Source: Bacillota bacterium
Lineage (GTDB): Bacteria > Bacillota > Dehalobacteriia > UBA4068 > UBA4997
Length of the DNA stretch: 64,000 bases
Direction of reading: 5' to 3'
Assembly: GCA_021771915.1 (NCBI GenBank)
Contig: JAETNY010000007.1
Span: 62,001 to 126,000, forward strand
Every line of letters starts with the position of its first letter. The stretch's first letter is position 1. Of the stretch, positions 8,172-15,619 are shown in pieces. The notes below the pieces were generated by a model, which saw only the letters and a list, made by a program, of their open reading frames with translations, was not told where the DNA came from and searched no databases. The position numbers and the translations under genes are program-made.

Positions 8172-8249
8172 TGGTCGGAGCGACACGACTTGAACGTGCG
8201 GCCTCTACCACCCCAAGGTAGCGCTCTAGCCAAACTGAGCTACGCCCCG
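8172..8249 (-). tRNA. tRNA-Pro (GGG)
   Basis: Cloverleaf on the minus strand: acceptor CGGGGCG/CGCTCCG with one G-U pair, anticodon stem CTACC/GGTAG with loop TTGGGGT giving anticodon GGG, T loop TTCAAGT, and encoded CCA (8172-8174). Confidence 0.95.
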
Positions 8250-8262
8250 TTGCACTTGTAAT

Positions 8263-8291
8263 ATTATATTACCAGCGCCGCAATTTGTCAA
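8263..8291 (-). promoter_or_regulatory. Promoter of tRNA-Pro
   Basis: Minus strand TTGACA, 17 nt, TATAAT: exact consensus hexamers ending 13 nt before the tRNA 5' end. Confidence 0.88.
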
Positions 8292-8380
8292 GCTTTTTTG
8301 CCAAAAATGCGAAAAAAAGCAAAATCTATGCGCCAAAAACAGTTTAGAAAAAATATCCGCAAAAAATTTCCAAAAAACTC

Positions 8381-8409
8381 TTGCAACTACGTTAATTTTC
8401 TGCTAAAAT
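8381..8409 (+). promoter_or_regulatory. Promoter of rpmB
   Basis: TTGCAA (8381-8386), 17 nt, TAAAAT (8404-8409), followed by a leader of about 70 nt with a small CTCCTTTTAGGAG hairpin. Confidence 0.7.
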
Positions 8410-8485
8410 AGTATAGGTTATTCTCCTTTTAGGAGATTAATTAATTTGGAGGGTTTATTATTGCCTGGAAAAAGGAGGTGGAACT

Positions 8486-8674
8486 ATGGCAAAATGCGAA
8501 GTCTGCGGCAAAACTATGCAAACCGGTATGAAGGTAAGCCACTCACATATCCGCACAAAACGCAAATGGAAACCCAACCTGCAAAGGGTTAAGGTTGTGG
8601 TGGGCGGCACTCCGCAGAGAATTAATGTCTGCACCCGCTGCCTGCGTTCCGGCAAAGTTCAGAGGGCAATTTAA
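8486..8674 (+). CDS. rpmB: Large ribosomal subunit protein bL28
   Basis: 62 residues, full family length, starting at ATG 8486 behind AAAGGAGGTGG. Begins MAKCEVCGK and ends with CTRCLRSGK. The two CxxC pairs mark the zinc-binding form of bL28. Typical RTKRKWKPNLQ core. It assembles into the 50S subunit. Monocistronic, with its own promoter and terminator. Confidence 0.98.
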   Translation: MAKCEVCGKTMQTGMKVSHSHIRTKRKWKPNLQRVKVVVGGTPQRINVCTRCLRSGKVQRAI

Positions 8675-8700
8675 TATTATGCCGTATATAAAAAATAAAG

Positions 8701-8738
8701 AAAGGTTAAATTGTATTCCCACAATTTAATCTTTTTTT
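8701..8738 (+). terminator. Terminator of rpmB
   Basis: AGGTTAAATTGT and ACAATTTAATCT form a 12-bp stem with one G-U pair around a 6-nt loop, followed by TTTTTTT. Confidence 0.88.
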
Positions 8739-8763
8739 ATGTCCTTAAATTCCGCCAAAACTC

Positions 8764-8792
8764 TTGACTTGATATTTCAGCTATGATAAAAT
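8764..8792 (+). promoter_or_regulatory. Promoter of the polyamine operon
   Basis: TTGACT (8764-8769), 17 nt, TAAAAT (8787-8792), about 245 nt upstream of speD. It implies a long untranslated leader. Confidence 0.75.
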
Positions 8793-9035
8793 GCAAGATA
8801 GGAAACAGGCAAATATTTTTGCGAAAAAAACCGGGCGGTCCGCACCAAACTTGTGAAACGGTAAATAAGAGTAGTAAAAGTAAAATATTTGCTATATAGA
8901 CTCTGAAATTGCAAACAACCAAAAACGCAAGTGGCTCCGTTTGGCTTTGTGTTATTGGTTGTTTGTTTGTCTAAACACTTAACCATATATCCCAATTCTT
9001 TCCTTAATTATAACTCTGTAAAGGCGGTTTGTGTT
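8793..9035 (+). promoter_or_regulatory. Long structured 5' leader of the polyamine operon
   Basis: About 240 nt between promoter and speD. The clearest element is an 11-bp perfect stem, CAAACAACCAA (8912-8922) with TTGGTTGTTTG (8955-8965). It encloses a second helix, roughly ACGCAAG with CTTTGTGT. A GC-rich segment near 8828-8866 can form ACCG/CGGT and GCGG/CCGC pairings. There is no intrinsic terminator before speD. I recognise none of the known S-adenosylmethionine or polyamine-linked riboswitches here. A cis-regulatory RNA is plausible but unproven. Confidence 0.4.
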
Positions 9036-9797
9036 ATGCAACAGGAAAAAATCAAGCTATATGGCTTTAACAATCTCACCAAATCATTAAGCTTCAATAT
9101 TTATGACGTTTGCTATGCCAAAACTCAGCGCGAGCAAAAAGATTATATTGCTTATATTGACAAGCAGTACAACTCAGAGCGTCTGACCAGTATTCTGACT
9201 AACGTGGCAGAGATGATTGGCGCTAAAGTTTTGCATATTTCCAGTCAGGACTATGAACCGCAGGGAGCCAGCGTTACCCTACTGATTGCAGAAAGTTCCA
9301 TGGTGCCCGTCAGCGATACCACCGTGGCGCATCTGGATAAAAGCCATGTCACCGTGCATACCTATCCGGAATATCACCCGGAAACATGTCTGGCCACCTT
9401 TCGGGTGGATATCGACGTGGCAACCTGCGGCGAGATTACGCCGCTTTCCACGCTGGATTATCTGATTGGCAGCTTTGATTCCGATATCATCACCATGGAT
9501 TACCGCGTGCGCGGCTTCACCCGTGATTTACAGGGACGCAAACTGTTCATCGACCACTATATCAACTCTATTCAAAATTATATCAATGAACAAACCCTGC
9601 GCCGCTATGACGCTGTGGATATCAATATTTATGAGGCCAATATCTTCCATACCAAAATGCTGATTAAGGATATTGACCTGCAAAATTATCTTTTTAACGC
9701 CGACGTTTATGAACTGCCACCCAAAACCCGGTTGGAAATTACCGACAGCCTGCGGCAGGAAATGATAGAAATTTTTTCGGGACGCAACATTTATTAA
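9036..9797 (+). CDS. speD: S-adenosylmethionine decarboxylase proenzyme, E. coli (SpeD class 1A) type
   Basis: Makes decarboxylated S-adenosylmethionine, the aminopropyl donor for spermidine synthase. 253 residues from ATG 9036. The longer frame opening at 8931 runs through the leader and has no family support. Self-cleavage site before the Ser of [13 protein letters not shown], which becomes the pyruvoyl cofactor. Further matches to the long proteobacterial-type enzyme are [31 protein letters not shown] and [11 protein letters not shown]. First gene of the six-gene operon. The last codons and stop lie in a 25-bp sequence repeated just before speA. Confidence 0.96.
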   Translation: MQQEKIKLYGFNNLTKSLSFNIYDVCYAKTQREQKDYIAYIDKQYNSERLTSILTNVAEMIGAKVLHISSQDYEPQGASVTLLIAESSMVPVSDTTVAHLDKSHVTVHTYPEYHPETCLATFRVDIDVATCGEITPLSTLDYLIGSFDSDIITMDYRVRGFTRDLQGRKLFIDHYINSIQNYINEQTLRRYDAVDINIYEANIFHTKMLIKDIDLQNYLFNADVYELPPKTRLEITDSLRQEMIEIFSGRNIY

Positions 9798-9798
9798 A
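9774..9798 (+). repeat. 25-bp direct repeat, copy 1 (end of speD)
   Basis: From TTTTCGGGACGC to TTATTAAA, covering the final codons and stop of speD. Identical to 9853-9877. Confidence 0.95.
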
Positions 9799-9852
9799 TT
9801 CAAATATAACCTTAATTGCCCGATTACTTTTGCAATGACAGTTTTAAAAAAA

Positions 9853-9877
9853 TTTTCGGGACGCAACATTTATTAAA
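9853..9877 (+). repeat. 25-bp direct repeat, copy 2 (before speA)
   Basis: Exact copy of 9774-9798, displaced by 79 bp. It recreates the speD tail in the intergenic region and its last bases run into the speA ribosome binding site. Confidence 0.95.
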
Positions 9878-9882
9878 GGGGG
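9875..9882 (+). promoter_or_regulatory. Ribosome binding site pointing to an ACG start for speA
   Basis: AAAGGGGG, 8 nt before ACG 9891. No comparable site precedes ATG 9951. Confidence 0.55.
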
Positions 9883-9890
9883 TATAAACC

Positions 9891-11342
9891 ACGAAACAGT
9901 CCAGTCAGAATGAAGCGCCGATTTATCAGGCACTGCAAAATTTTCAAAAAATGCGTGTAGTCCCCTTTGACGTGCCCGGCCACAAAAGAGGGCGCGGCAA
10001 CCCGGAGTTGACCGCCTTTCTGGGCGAGCAATGCGTCAATCTGGACGTTAACTCCATGAAGCCGCTGGACAACCTCTGCCACCCGGTTTCCGTCATCAAA
10101 CGCGCCGAAGAACTGGCAGCCGAAGCCTTTGGTGCAGCGGCCGCCTTTTTAATGATTGGCGGCACCACCTCTGCCGTGCAAAGCATGATTTTAACCGTCT
10201 GCAAGCAGGGCGACCAGATTATTCTGCCGCGCAACGTCCACCGCAGCGTATTAAACGCCATGGTGCTTTGCGGCGCGCGCCCGGTTTACGTTAACCCAGA
10301 CGTCAATCCAGATTTGGGCATTGCGCTGGGTATGCGCCCGGAACAAGTTGAAGCCGCTATTTTAGCCAACCCCAAGGCCAAGGCCGTGCTGATTAATAAC
10401 CCCACATACTATGGCGTATGTTCTGATATTAAAGCCATTGTGGATTTGGCGCACCGCCACAATATGCTGGCGCTGGCTGATGAAGCGCACGGCACGCATT
10501 TTTATTTTGGCGATAATCTGCCCCCGGCCGCCATGCATGTGGGCGCGGATATGGCCGCCGTCAGCATGCATAAATCCGGCGGCAGTCTGACGCAAAGCTC
10601 TTTTCTGCTGCTGGGGCCAAATATCAGCCCCGGTTATTGCCGCCAGATTATCAATCTGACCCAGACCACCAGCGCCTCCTATCTGTTGCTCTCCAGTCTG
10701 GATATTTCCCGGCGCAAGCTGGCGCTGGAGGGACGGCAAATTTTTGCCCAGGTATTGAAGCTGGCCGAATACGCCCGGGAGGAAATCAACAGTATCGGCG
10801 ATTATTGGGCGTTTGGCGCAGAGTTGGTGCAAAGCGGCACCGCCGTGGCCAATTTTGACCGCACCAAGCTTTCCGTCAACACGCTTAATGTAGGTCTGGC
10901 CGGCATCGAGGTTTACGATATTCTGCGCGATGAGTATGATATTCAAATTGAGTTCGGCGATTTAGGCAATATTCTGGCCTATATTTCGATTGGCGACCGT
11001 CAGCGAGATATTGAACGGCTGGTCAGCGCACTGGCTGAAATCCGCCGCCGTTATAAACGTGATAAAAGCGGACTGCTCACCCAGGAATACATCGAACCGC
11101 AGGTGGAATTAACACCGCAGCAGGCGTTTTACGCCCCCAAGGAGTCTTTGCCTCTGGCGCAGACGCGCGGCCGTATTTGCAGCGAATTTGTGATGTGTTA
11201 TCCGCCCGGCATACCGATTGTGGCGCCGGGCGAGAAAATCACCGAACAGATTTTAGCTTATATCAGCTACGCCAAGCAAAAAGGCTCCTCGCTAACCGGC
11301 CCAGAGGACGCGCAGATTGAATACCTGAATGTTATAAAATAG
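9891..11342 (+). CDS. speA: Arginine decarboxylase, fold-type I (SpeA, Orn/Lys/Arg family)
   Basis: PLP enzyme turning arginine into agmatine. The first in-frame ATG (9951) gives 463 residues starting MRVVPFDVPGHK. The frame stays open back to 9888, and the upstream codons read QSSQNEAPIYQALQNFQK. This aligns with SSSNQTPLIQAIEEYQAK, the N-terminus of the paralogue at 52197, and the extended length of 483 fits the family. A good ribosome binding site stands 8 nt before ACG 9891, so initiation at ACG (or a mutated ATG) is my preferred reading; ATG 9951 is the conventional alternative. Motifs: VPGHK, ADEAHGTH, and SMHKSGGSLTQ with the Schiff-base Lys. Presence of speB next to it favours arginine over lysine or ornithine as substrate. 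Confidence 0.88.
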   Translation, partial: TKQSSQNEAPIYQALQNFQKMRVVPFDVPGHKRGRGNPELTAFLGEQCVNLDVNSMKPLDNLCHPVSVIKRAEELAAEAFGAAAAFLMIGGTTSAVQSMILTVCKQGDQIILPRNVHRSVLNAMVLCGARPVYVNPDVNPDLGIALGMRPEQVEAAILANPKAKAVLINNPTYYGVCSDIKAIVDLAHRHNMLALADEAHGTHFYFGDNLPPAAMHVGADMAAVSMHKSGGSLTQSSFLLLGPNISPGYCRQIINLTQTTSASYLLLSSLDISRRKLALEGRQIFAQVLKLAEYAREEINSIGDYWAFGAELVQSGTAVANFDRTKLSVNTLNVGLAGIEVYDILRDEYDIQIEFGDLGNILAYISIGDRQRDIERLVSALAEIRRRYKRDKSGLLTQEYIEPQVELTPQQAFYAPKESLPLAQTRGRICSEFVMCYPPGIPIVAPGEKITEQILAYISYAKQKGSSLTGPEDAQIEYLNVIK

Positions 11343-11370
11343 CCAGTGATAAAATAAGGAAGTGATGTTG

Positions 11371-12231
11371 GTGGAATTGTGGTTCACAGAAAGACACACG
11401 CCGCATGTAAAATTTTCTATTCGCGTTGATAAACAGCTATACAGCGCCCGGAGTGAATTTCAGCGCATTGATATTTTTGAATCAACAGAATTTGGCCGTT
11501 TTCTGACGCTGGACGGCTATATGATGCTGACCGAAAAAGACGAATTTATTTACCATGAAATGATAACACATGTGCCGCTGGCCGTACACCCCCATGTGCA
11601 GGACGTGCTGGTAATCGGCGCCGGTGATGGCGGCGTTGTGCGTGAGTTGGTTAAATACCAGGAAATAACCCGGATTGATTTGGTGGAAATTGATGAAATG
11701 GTGGTGCGGGCCTGCCGGGAATTTCTGCCGCAGACCGCCAGCCAGCTGGACGACCCAAGAGTTCATATTCATTTTGCCGACGGTCTGAAATTTGTCCGCA
11801 CCAAACAGGCCAATTATGATTTAATTATTGTGGACTCCACCGACCCTTTCGGCCCCGGCGAGGGTTTGTTTACCCGGGAGTTTTATGGCAACTGTTACAA
11901 AGCGCTGCGCGACGACGGCATTATGGTCAATCAGCATGAAAGTCCTTTTTATGAGGCTGACGCTTTGGCCATGCAGCGCGCCCACAGCCGAATTATTGCC
12001 AGTTTTCCCTTAAGCCGCGTTTATCAGGCGCATATTCCGACTTATCCCTCCGGGCATTGGCTTTTTGGTTTTTCCGCCAAAAAATATCACCCGGTTAAAG
12101 ATTTACGCGCCGCCGAATGGAACAGCCGCGGCCTTAACACCCAATATTACACCACAAACCTGCACCGCGGCGCTTTTGCTCTGCCGGCTTATGTGGAAAG
12201 ACTGCTGGAGGATATGGAGGACGTTGAATAA
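11371..12231 (+). CDS. speE: Spermidine synthase (polyamine aminopropyltransferase)
   Basis: Transfers the aminopropyl group from decarboxylated SAM to putrescine. 286 residues from GTG 11371, which gives the family start MELWFTE. It follows AAGGAAGTGAT, close to the full anti-Shine-Dalgarno match, at 11356-11366. ATG 11365 and GTG 11362 are in-frame alternatives. N-terminal beta domain with QRIDIFESTEFGRFLTLDG; Rossmann SAM-type site VLVIGAGDGGVVRE; DLVEIDE; catalytic region IIVDSTDPFGPGEGLF; QHESPF. Sits 28 nt after speA; its stop is one base before the speB start. Confidence 0.96.
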   Translation: MELWFTERHTPHVKFSIRVDKQLYSARSEFQRIDIFESTEFGRFLTLDGYMMLTEKDEFIYHEMITHVPLAVHPHVQDVLVIGAGDGGVVRELVKYQEITRIDLVEIDEMVVRACREFLPQTASQLDDPRVHIHFADGLKFVRTKQANYDLIIVDSTDPFGPGEGLFTREFYGNCYKALRDDGIMVNQHESPFYEADALAMQRAHSRIIASFPLSRVYQAHIPTYPSGHWLFGFSAKKYHPVKDLRAAEWNSRGLNTQYYTTNLHRGAFALPAYVERLLEDMEDVE

Positions 12232-12232
12232 T

Positions 12233-13096
12233 ATGTCAAATAACATTCAGAAAAATTATCAAACCTTTCTGGCCTGCGACGCGGATTTTGCCGATGCTAA
12301 TATCGTGCTTTTCGGCGCTCCTTATGATTCCAGCACCTCCAACCGGCCGGGCGCGCGTTTTGGCAGCAGCTTTATTCGGGCGGACTCCTATGGGCTGGAA
12401 ACTTACAGCCCATATCAGGAGCGCGATTTAGCCACTGATTGTCAGATTTGCGACAGCGGCGATTTAGAACTGCCCTTTGGCGACAGTGCGCAAACGCTAG
12501 CCGCCATTGCCGACCATACCGGCCAAATTCTGGACTCCGGCAAGCTGCCCTTTATGCTGGGCGGCGAACATCTGGTTACATTGGGCGCGGTACGCGCAAC
12601 CGCCGAGCGATACCCCAATCTGCATCTGCTGCATTTTGACGCGCATACTGACCTGCGCGAGGAATATCTTGGCGTAACCCTTTCCCATGCCGCAGTAATT
12701 CGGCGCTGCTGGGAAATTTTGGGCGACGGCCGAATTTGGCAGTTTGGTATTCGTTCCGGCGAGCGCTATGAATTTGAATGGGCAGCGGCCGGCCATACTC
12801 ATTTGCAAAAATTCGATTTTAACGGTTTAGAACAGGCTCTGGCGGCCTGCCAGGGTCAGCCGATTTATTTCACACTGGATTTGGACGTTTTGGACCCCGG
12901 CGTCTTTCCCGGCACTGGCACGCCGGAGCCAGGCGGCGTCGGCTTTTTACAGCTGATGCAGGCGGCGGTTCAAGTTTGCCAAAAGGCGCAGGTTGTGGCC
13001 TGCGACGTTAACGAGTTGGCGCCGCATTATGACCAAAGCGGCGTTTCCACCGCCGTGGCCTGTAAAATTGTCCGGGAAATGCTGCTGGCGTTATAA
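12233..13096 (+). CDS. speB: Agmatinase
   Basis: Hydrolyses agmatine to putrescine and urea using two Mn ions. 287 residues from ATG 12233, one base after the speE stop, with GGAGG in the end of speE serving as its ribosome binding site (translational coupling). The metal ligands of the ureohydrolase family are all present: GGEH, LLHFDAHTDLRE and TLDLDVLDPGVFPGTGTPEP. Supplies putrescine to both SpeE and the carboxyspermidine route encoded next. Confidence 0.96.
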   Translation: MSNNIQKNYQTFLACDADFADANIVLFGAPYDSSTSNRPGARFGSSFIRADSYGLETYSPYQERDLATDCQICDSGDLELPFGDSAQTLAAIADHTGQILDSGKLPFMLGGEHLVTLGAVRATAERYPNLHLLHFDAHTDLREEYLGVTLSHAAVIRRCWEILGDGRIWQFGIRSGERYEFEWAAAGHTHLQKFDFNGLEQALAACQGQPIYFTLDLDVLDPGVFPGTGTPEPGGVGFLQLMQAAVQVCQKAQVVACDVNELAPHYDQSGVSTAVACKIVREMLLAL

Positions 13097-13147
13097 TGGC
13101 GTTAATAAACGCGCATATTATATATAAATTTTAGAGAGGTACAAAAA

Positions 13148-14350
13148 ATGGGAAAAGCAATGATTATCGGCTGCGGCGGCGTAGCGTCCGTGGCCATTCA
13201 CAAATGCTGCCAGAACAGCGATGTTTTTACAGAACTTTGTCTGGCCAGCCGCACCAAAGCCAAATGTGATGCACTGCGCGACAAACTGGCCGGGCAGACC
13301 AAAACCAAAATCAGCACCGCCCAGGTTGACGCTAACAATGTGGAGGAGCTGACACGGCTGATTGAGGCCGAGCAACCGGACGTAGTGCTTAATCTGGCTC
13401 TGCCCTATCAGGATTTATCTATTATGGAGGCCTGTCTGGCAGCGCGAGTGCCTTATGTGGACACAGCCAACTATGAGCCGGAAGACACGGCCAGGTTTGA
13501 GTATAAATGGCAGTGGGCTTACCGCGAGCGCTTTGAACAGGCCGGTATCACCGCGCTTTTGGGCAGCGGTTTTGACCCCGGCGTAACCGGCGTTTTTTCA
13601 GCCTATGCCTTAAAGCACCATTTTGACGAAATTAATTATATTGATATTCTGGACTGCAACGCCGGCGACCACGGTTATCCCTTTGCCACCAACTTTAACC
13701 CGGAAATTAATATTCGCGAGGTTTCCGCCAACGGCAGCTATTGGGAAAACGGCCAGTGGGTGGAAACTGCGCCCATGGAAATTAAACGCGTTTATAACTT
13801 TCCGGAGGTTGGCGAAAAGGATATGTACCTGCTGCACCATGAGGAGTTGGAATCGCTGGCGCTGAACATGCCCGGCATTAAGCGTATCCGCTTTTTCATG
13901 ACTTTCGGCCAAAGTTATCTGACTCACCTGAAATGTCTGGAAAACGTCGGCATGACCTCTATCCAGCCGATTGAATTTGAGGGCAAACAGATTGTGCCGC
14001 TGCAATTTTTAAAAGCCGTATTGCCGGACCCGGCCTCACTGGGGCCGCGCACCAAAGGCAAAACCAATATCGGCTGCATTTTTACCGGCAAAAAAGACGG
14101 CCAGCTTAAGCATTATTACCTTTATAACGTCTGCGACCATGAAAAATGCTATCAGGAAGTCGGCTCGCAGGCCGTGGCCTACACCACCGGCGTTCCGGCC
14201 ATGATTGGCGCTATGCTGGTTATGCAAGGCGTTTGGCAAAAACCCGGCGTGTATAACATTGAGGAGTTTGATCCGGACCCGTTCATGGACGCCCTGAACC
14301 GTTGGGGTTTGCCCTGGCAGGAAAGTTTCACGCCGGAGTTGGTGGACTAA
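13148..14350 (+). CDS. Carboxynorspermidine/carboxyspermidine dehydrogenase (synthase)
   Basis: Condenses aspartate beta-semialdehyde with putrescine (or diaminopropane) and reduces the Schiff base with NADPH to carboxy(nor)spermidine. 400 residues from ATG 13148 behind AGAGAGGT, matching the family. Rossmann start MGKAMIIGCGGVASVAIHKC, saccharopine-dehydrogenase-like body with GSGFDPGVTGVFSAY and DCNAGDHGYPFATNFNPEIN, and C-terminal AYTTGVPAMIGAMLV. It follows speB after 51 nt and is followed without a gap by the decarboxylase, the usual partner. Product identity (nor- or spermidine series) cannot be told from sequence, but the putrescine-making genes nearby favour spermidine. Confidence 0.92.
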   Translation: MGKAMIIGCGGVASVAIHKCCQNSDVFTELCLASRTKAKCDALRDKLAGQTKTKISTAQVDANNVEELTRLIEAEQPDVVLNLALPYQDLSIMEACLAARVPYVDTANYEPEDTARFEYKWQWAYRERFEQAGITALLGSGFDPGVTGVFSAYALKHHFDEINYIDILDCNAGDHGYPFATNFNPEINIREVSANGSYWENGQWVETAPMEIKRVYNFPEVGEKDMYLLHHEELESLALNMPGIKRIRFFMTFGQSYLTHLKCLENVGMTSIQPIEFEGKQIVPLQFLKAVLPDPASLGPRTKGKTNIGCIFTGKKDGQLKHYYLYNVCDHEKCYQEVGSQAVAYTTGVPAMIGAMLVMQGVWQKPGVYNIEEFDPDPFMDALNRWGLPWQESFTPELVD

Positions 14351-15499
14351 ATGCCCGGCCAGATTTTACCCCCTGGTCAACTGCCCAGCCCCTGCTATAT
14401 TATTGACGAAAACCGGCTGGAGAATAATCTGCGCCTTTTGCAGGGAATTTGTCAGCGCACCGGCTGCCGGATTTTGCTGGCGCAAAAAGCTTTTTCCTGC
14501 TACGCGCTGTATCCGCTGATTAGCCGTTATTTGCAGGGCACCGCCGCCAGTGGGCTGTATGAAGCGCGCTTGGGCCGAGAAGAAATGCCCGACGGCGAAG
14601 TGCATGTTTTTAAGCCGGCTTTTACCGCCGCGGAATTTGCCGAATTATTGCCGCTGGCAGACCATCTGATTTTTAACTCCGGCCAGCAGCTGCAAAAATT
14701 TGCACCCCAAGCGCAGTCCGCCGGCAAAAGCTGCGGTCTGCGCGTCAACCCGGAATTTTCCACCCAAAACCACGCCATTTATGACCCCTGCGCCCCCGGC
14801 TCCCGTCTGGGCGTGCGCCGGACTGACTTTAACCCGGACTGGCTGCCTCTATTAGACGGCCTGCACATGCACACTTTATGTGAGCAGAACAGCGATGCGC
14901 TTATTCAAACCGTGGCCGTGCTGGAGGAAAAATTCGGCGAGTTTCTGCCGCATATGCGCTGGCTGAATTTGGGCGGCGGTCATCATCTGACTAAACCCGA
15001 CTACAATCTGCCGGCGCTGGAGGAATGTTTGCTATATCTGCGTCAGAAATATGATTTACAAATTTATCTGGAACCCGGCGAAGCAGTGGCTCTTGATTGC
15101 GGTTTTCTGCACACCACCGTGCTGGACGTGTTGCCGGCGCAGGCTGGCTCTCCACAATGCGCCATTTTAGACGGCTCTGCCGCCTGCCATATGCCGGACG
15201 TTTTGGAAATGCCTTATCGTCCGCCGCTTCAGGGCTCTGCCCTGCCCGGTGAACTGCCCTACACTTATCGCCTGGGCGGCGCCACCTGTCTGGCCGGCGA
15301 TGTAATTGGCGATTACTCTTTCGCCCAACCATTACAGCCCGGCGACCAGCTGACTTTTGAAGATATGGCAATTTATACCATGGTCAAAAACAACACTTTT
15401 AACGGTATGCCCCTGCCGGCCATAGTGCTGCACAACGCCGCCGGCGAATATATTCTGCATAAAGAATTTGATTATGCGGATTTCAAAAGCCGTCTGTAA
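14351..15499 (+). CDS. nspC: Carboxynorspermidine/carboxyspermidine decarboxylase
   Basis: Fold-type III PLP enzyme (alanine-racemase fold, related to LysA) completing the second spermidine route. 382 residues; ATG 14351 immediately follows the stop of the dehydrogenase (TAAATG). PLP Lys47 in ILLAQKAFSCYALYP, HMHTLCE, LNLGGGHH, LEPGEAVALDCG, and LGGATCLAGDVIGDY with the active-site Cys/Asp region. It is distinguished from diaminopimelate decarboxylase by the short NspC-type C-terminus and by its operon partner. The true lysA lies at 50913. Last gene of the operon; a terminator follows. Confidence 0.93.
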   Translation: MPGQILPPGQLPSPCYIIDENRLENNLRLLQGICQRTGCRILLAQKAFSCYALYPLISRYLQGTAASGLYEARLGREEMPDGEVHVFKPAFTAAEFAELLPLADHLIFNSGQQLQKFAPQAQSAGKSCGLRVNPEFSTQNHAIYDPCAPGSRLGVRRTDFNPDWLPLLDGLHMHTLCEQNSDALIQTVAVLEEKFGEFLPHMRWLNLGGGHHLTKPDYNLPALEECLLYLRQKYDLQIYLEPGEAVALDCGFLHTTVLDVLPAQAGSPQCAILDGSAACHMPDVLEMPYRPPLQGSALPGELPYTYRLGGATCLAGDVIGDYSFAQPLQPGDQLTFEDMAIYTMVKNNTFNGMPLPAIVLHNAAGEYILHKEFDYADFKSRL

Positions 15500-15552
15500 A
15501 AATCTCCGCAACCGACTGGGCGGCTGATAATAATTTTTATCAATAATTACAA

Positions 15553-15594
15553 AAATTCCCTCCCGTTGATTTTACAATCAGCAGGAGGGAATTT
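15553..15594. terminator. Bidirectional terminator between nspC and the EF-G-like gene
   Basis: AAATTCCCTCC (15553-15563) and GGAGGGAATTT (15584-15594) form an 11-bp stem; inside it TTGATT and AATCA extend the hairpin. It serves convergent transcripts from both sides. Confidence 0.85.
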
Positions 15595-15619
15595 ATATAT
15601 TTCAGGCTATTTTATAATT

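Noticed and set aside
12065-12232. N-terminal extension of agmatinase to 12065
   Set aside because: The added codons overlap speE in another frame. ATG 12233 gives the family length and start.
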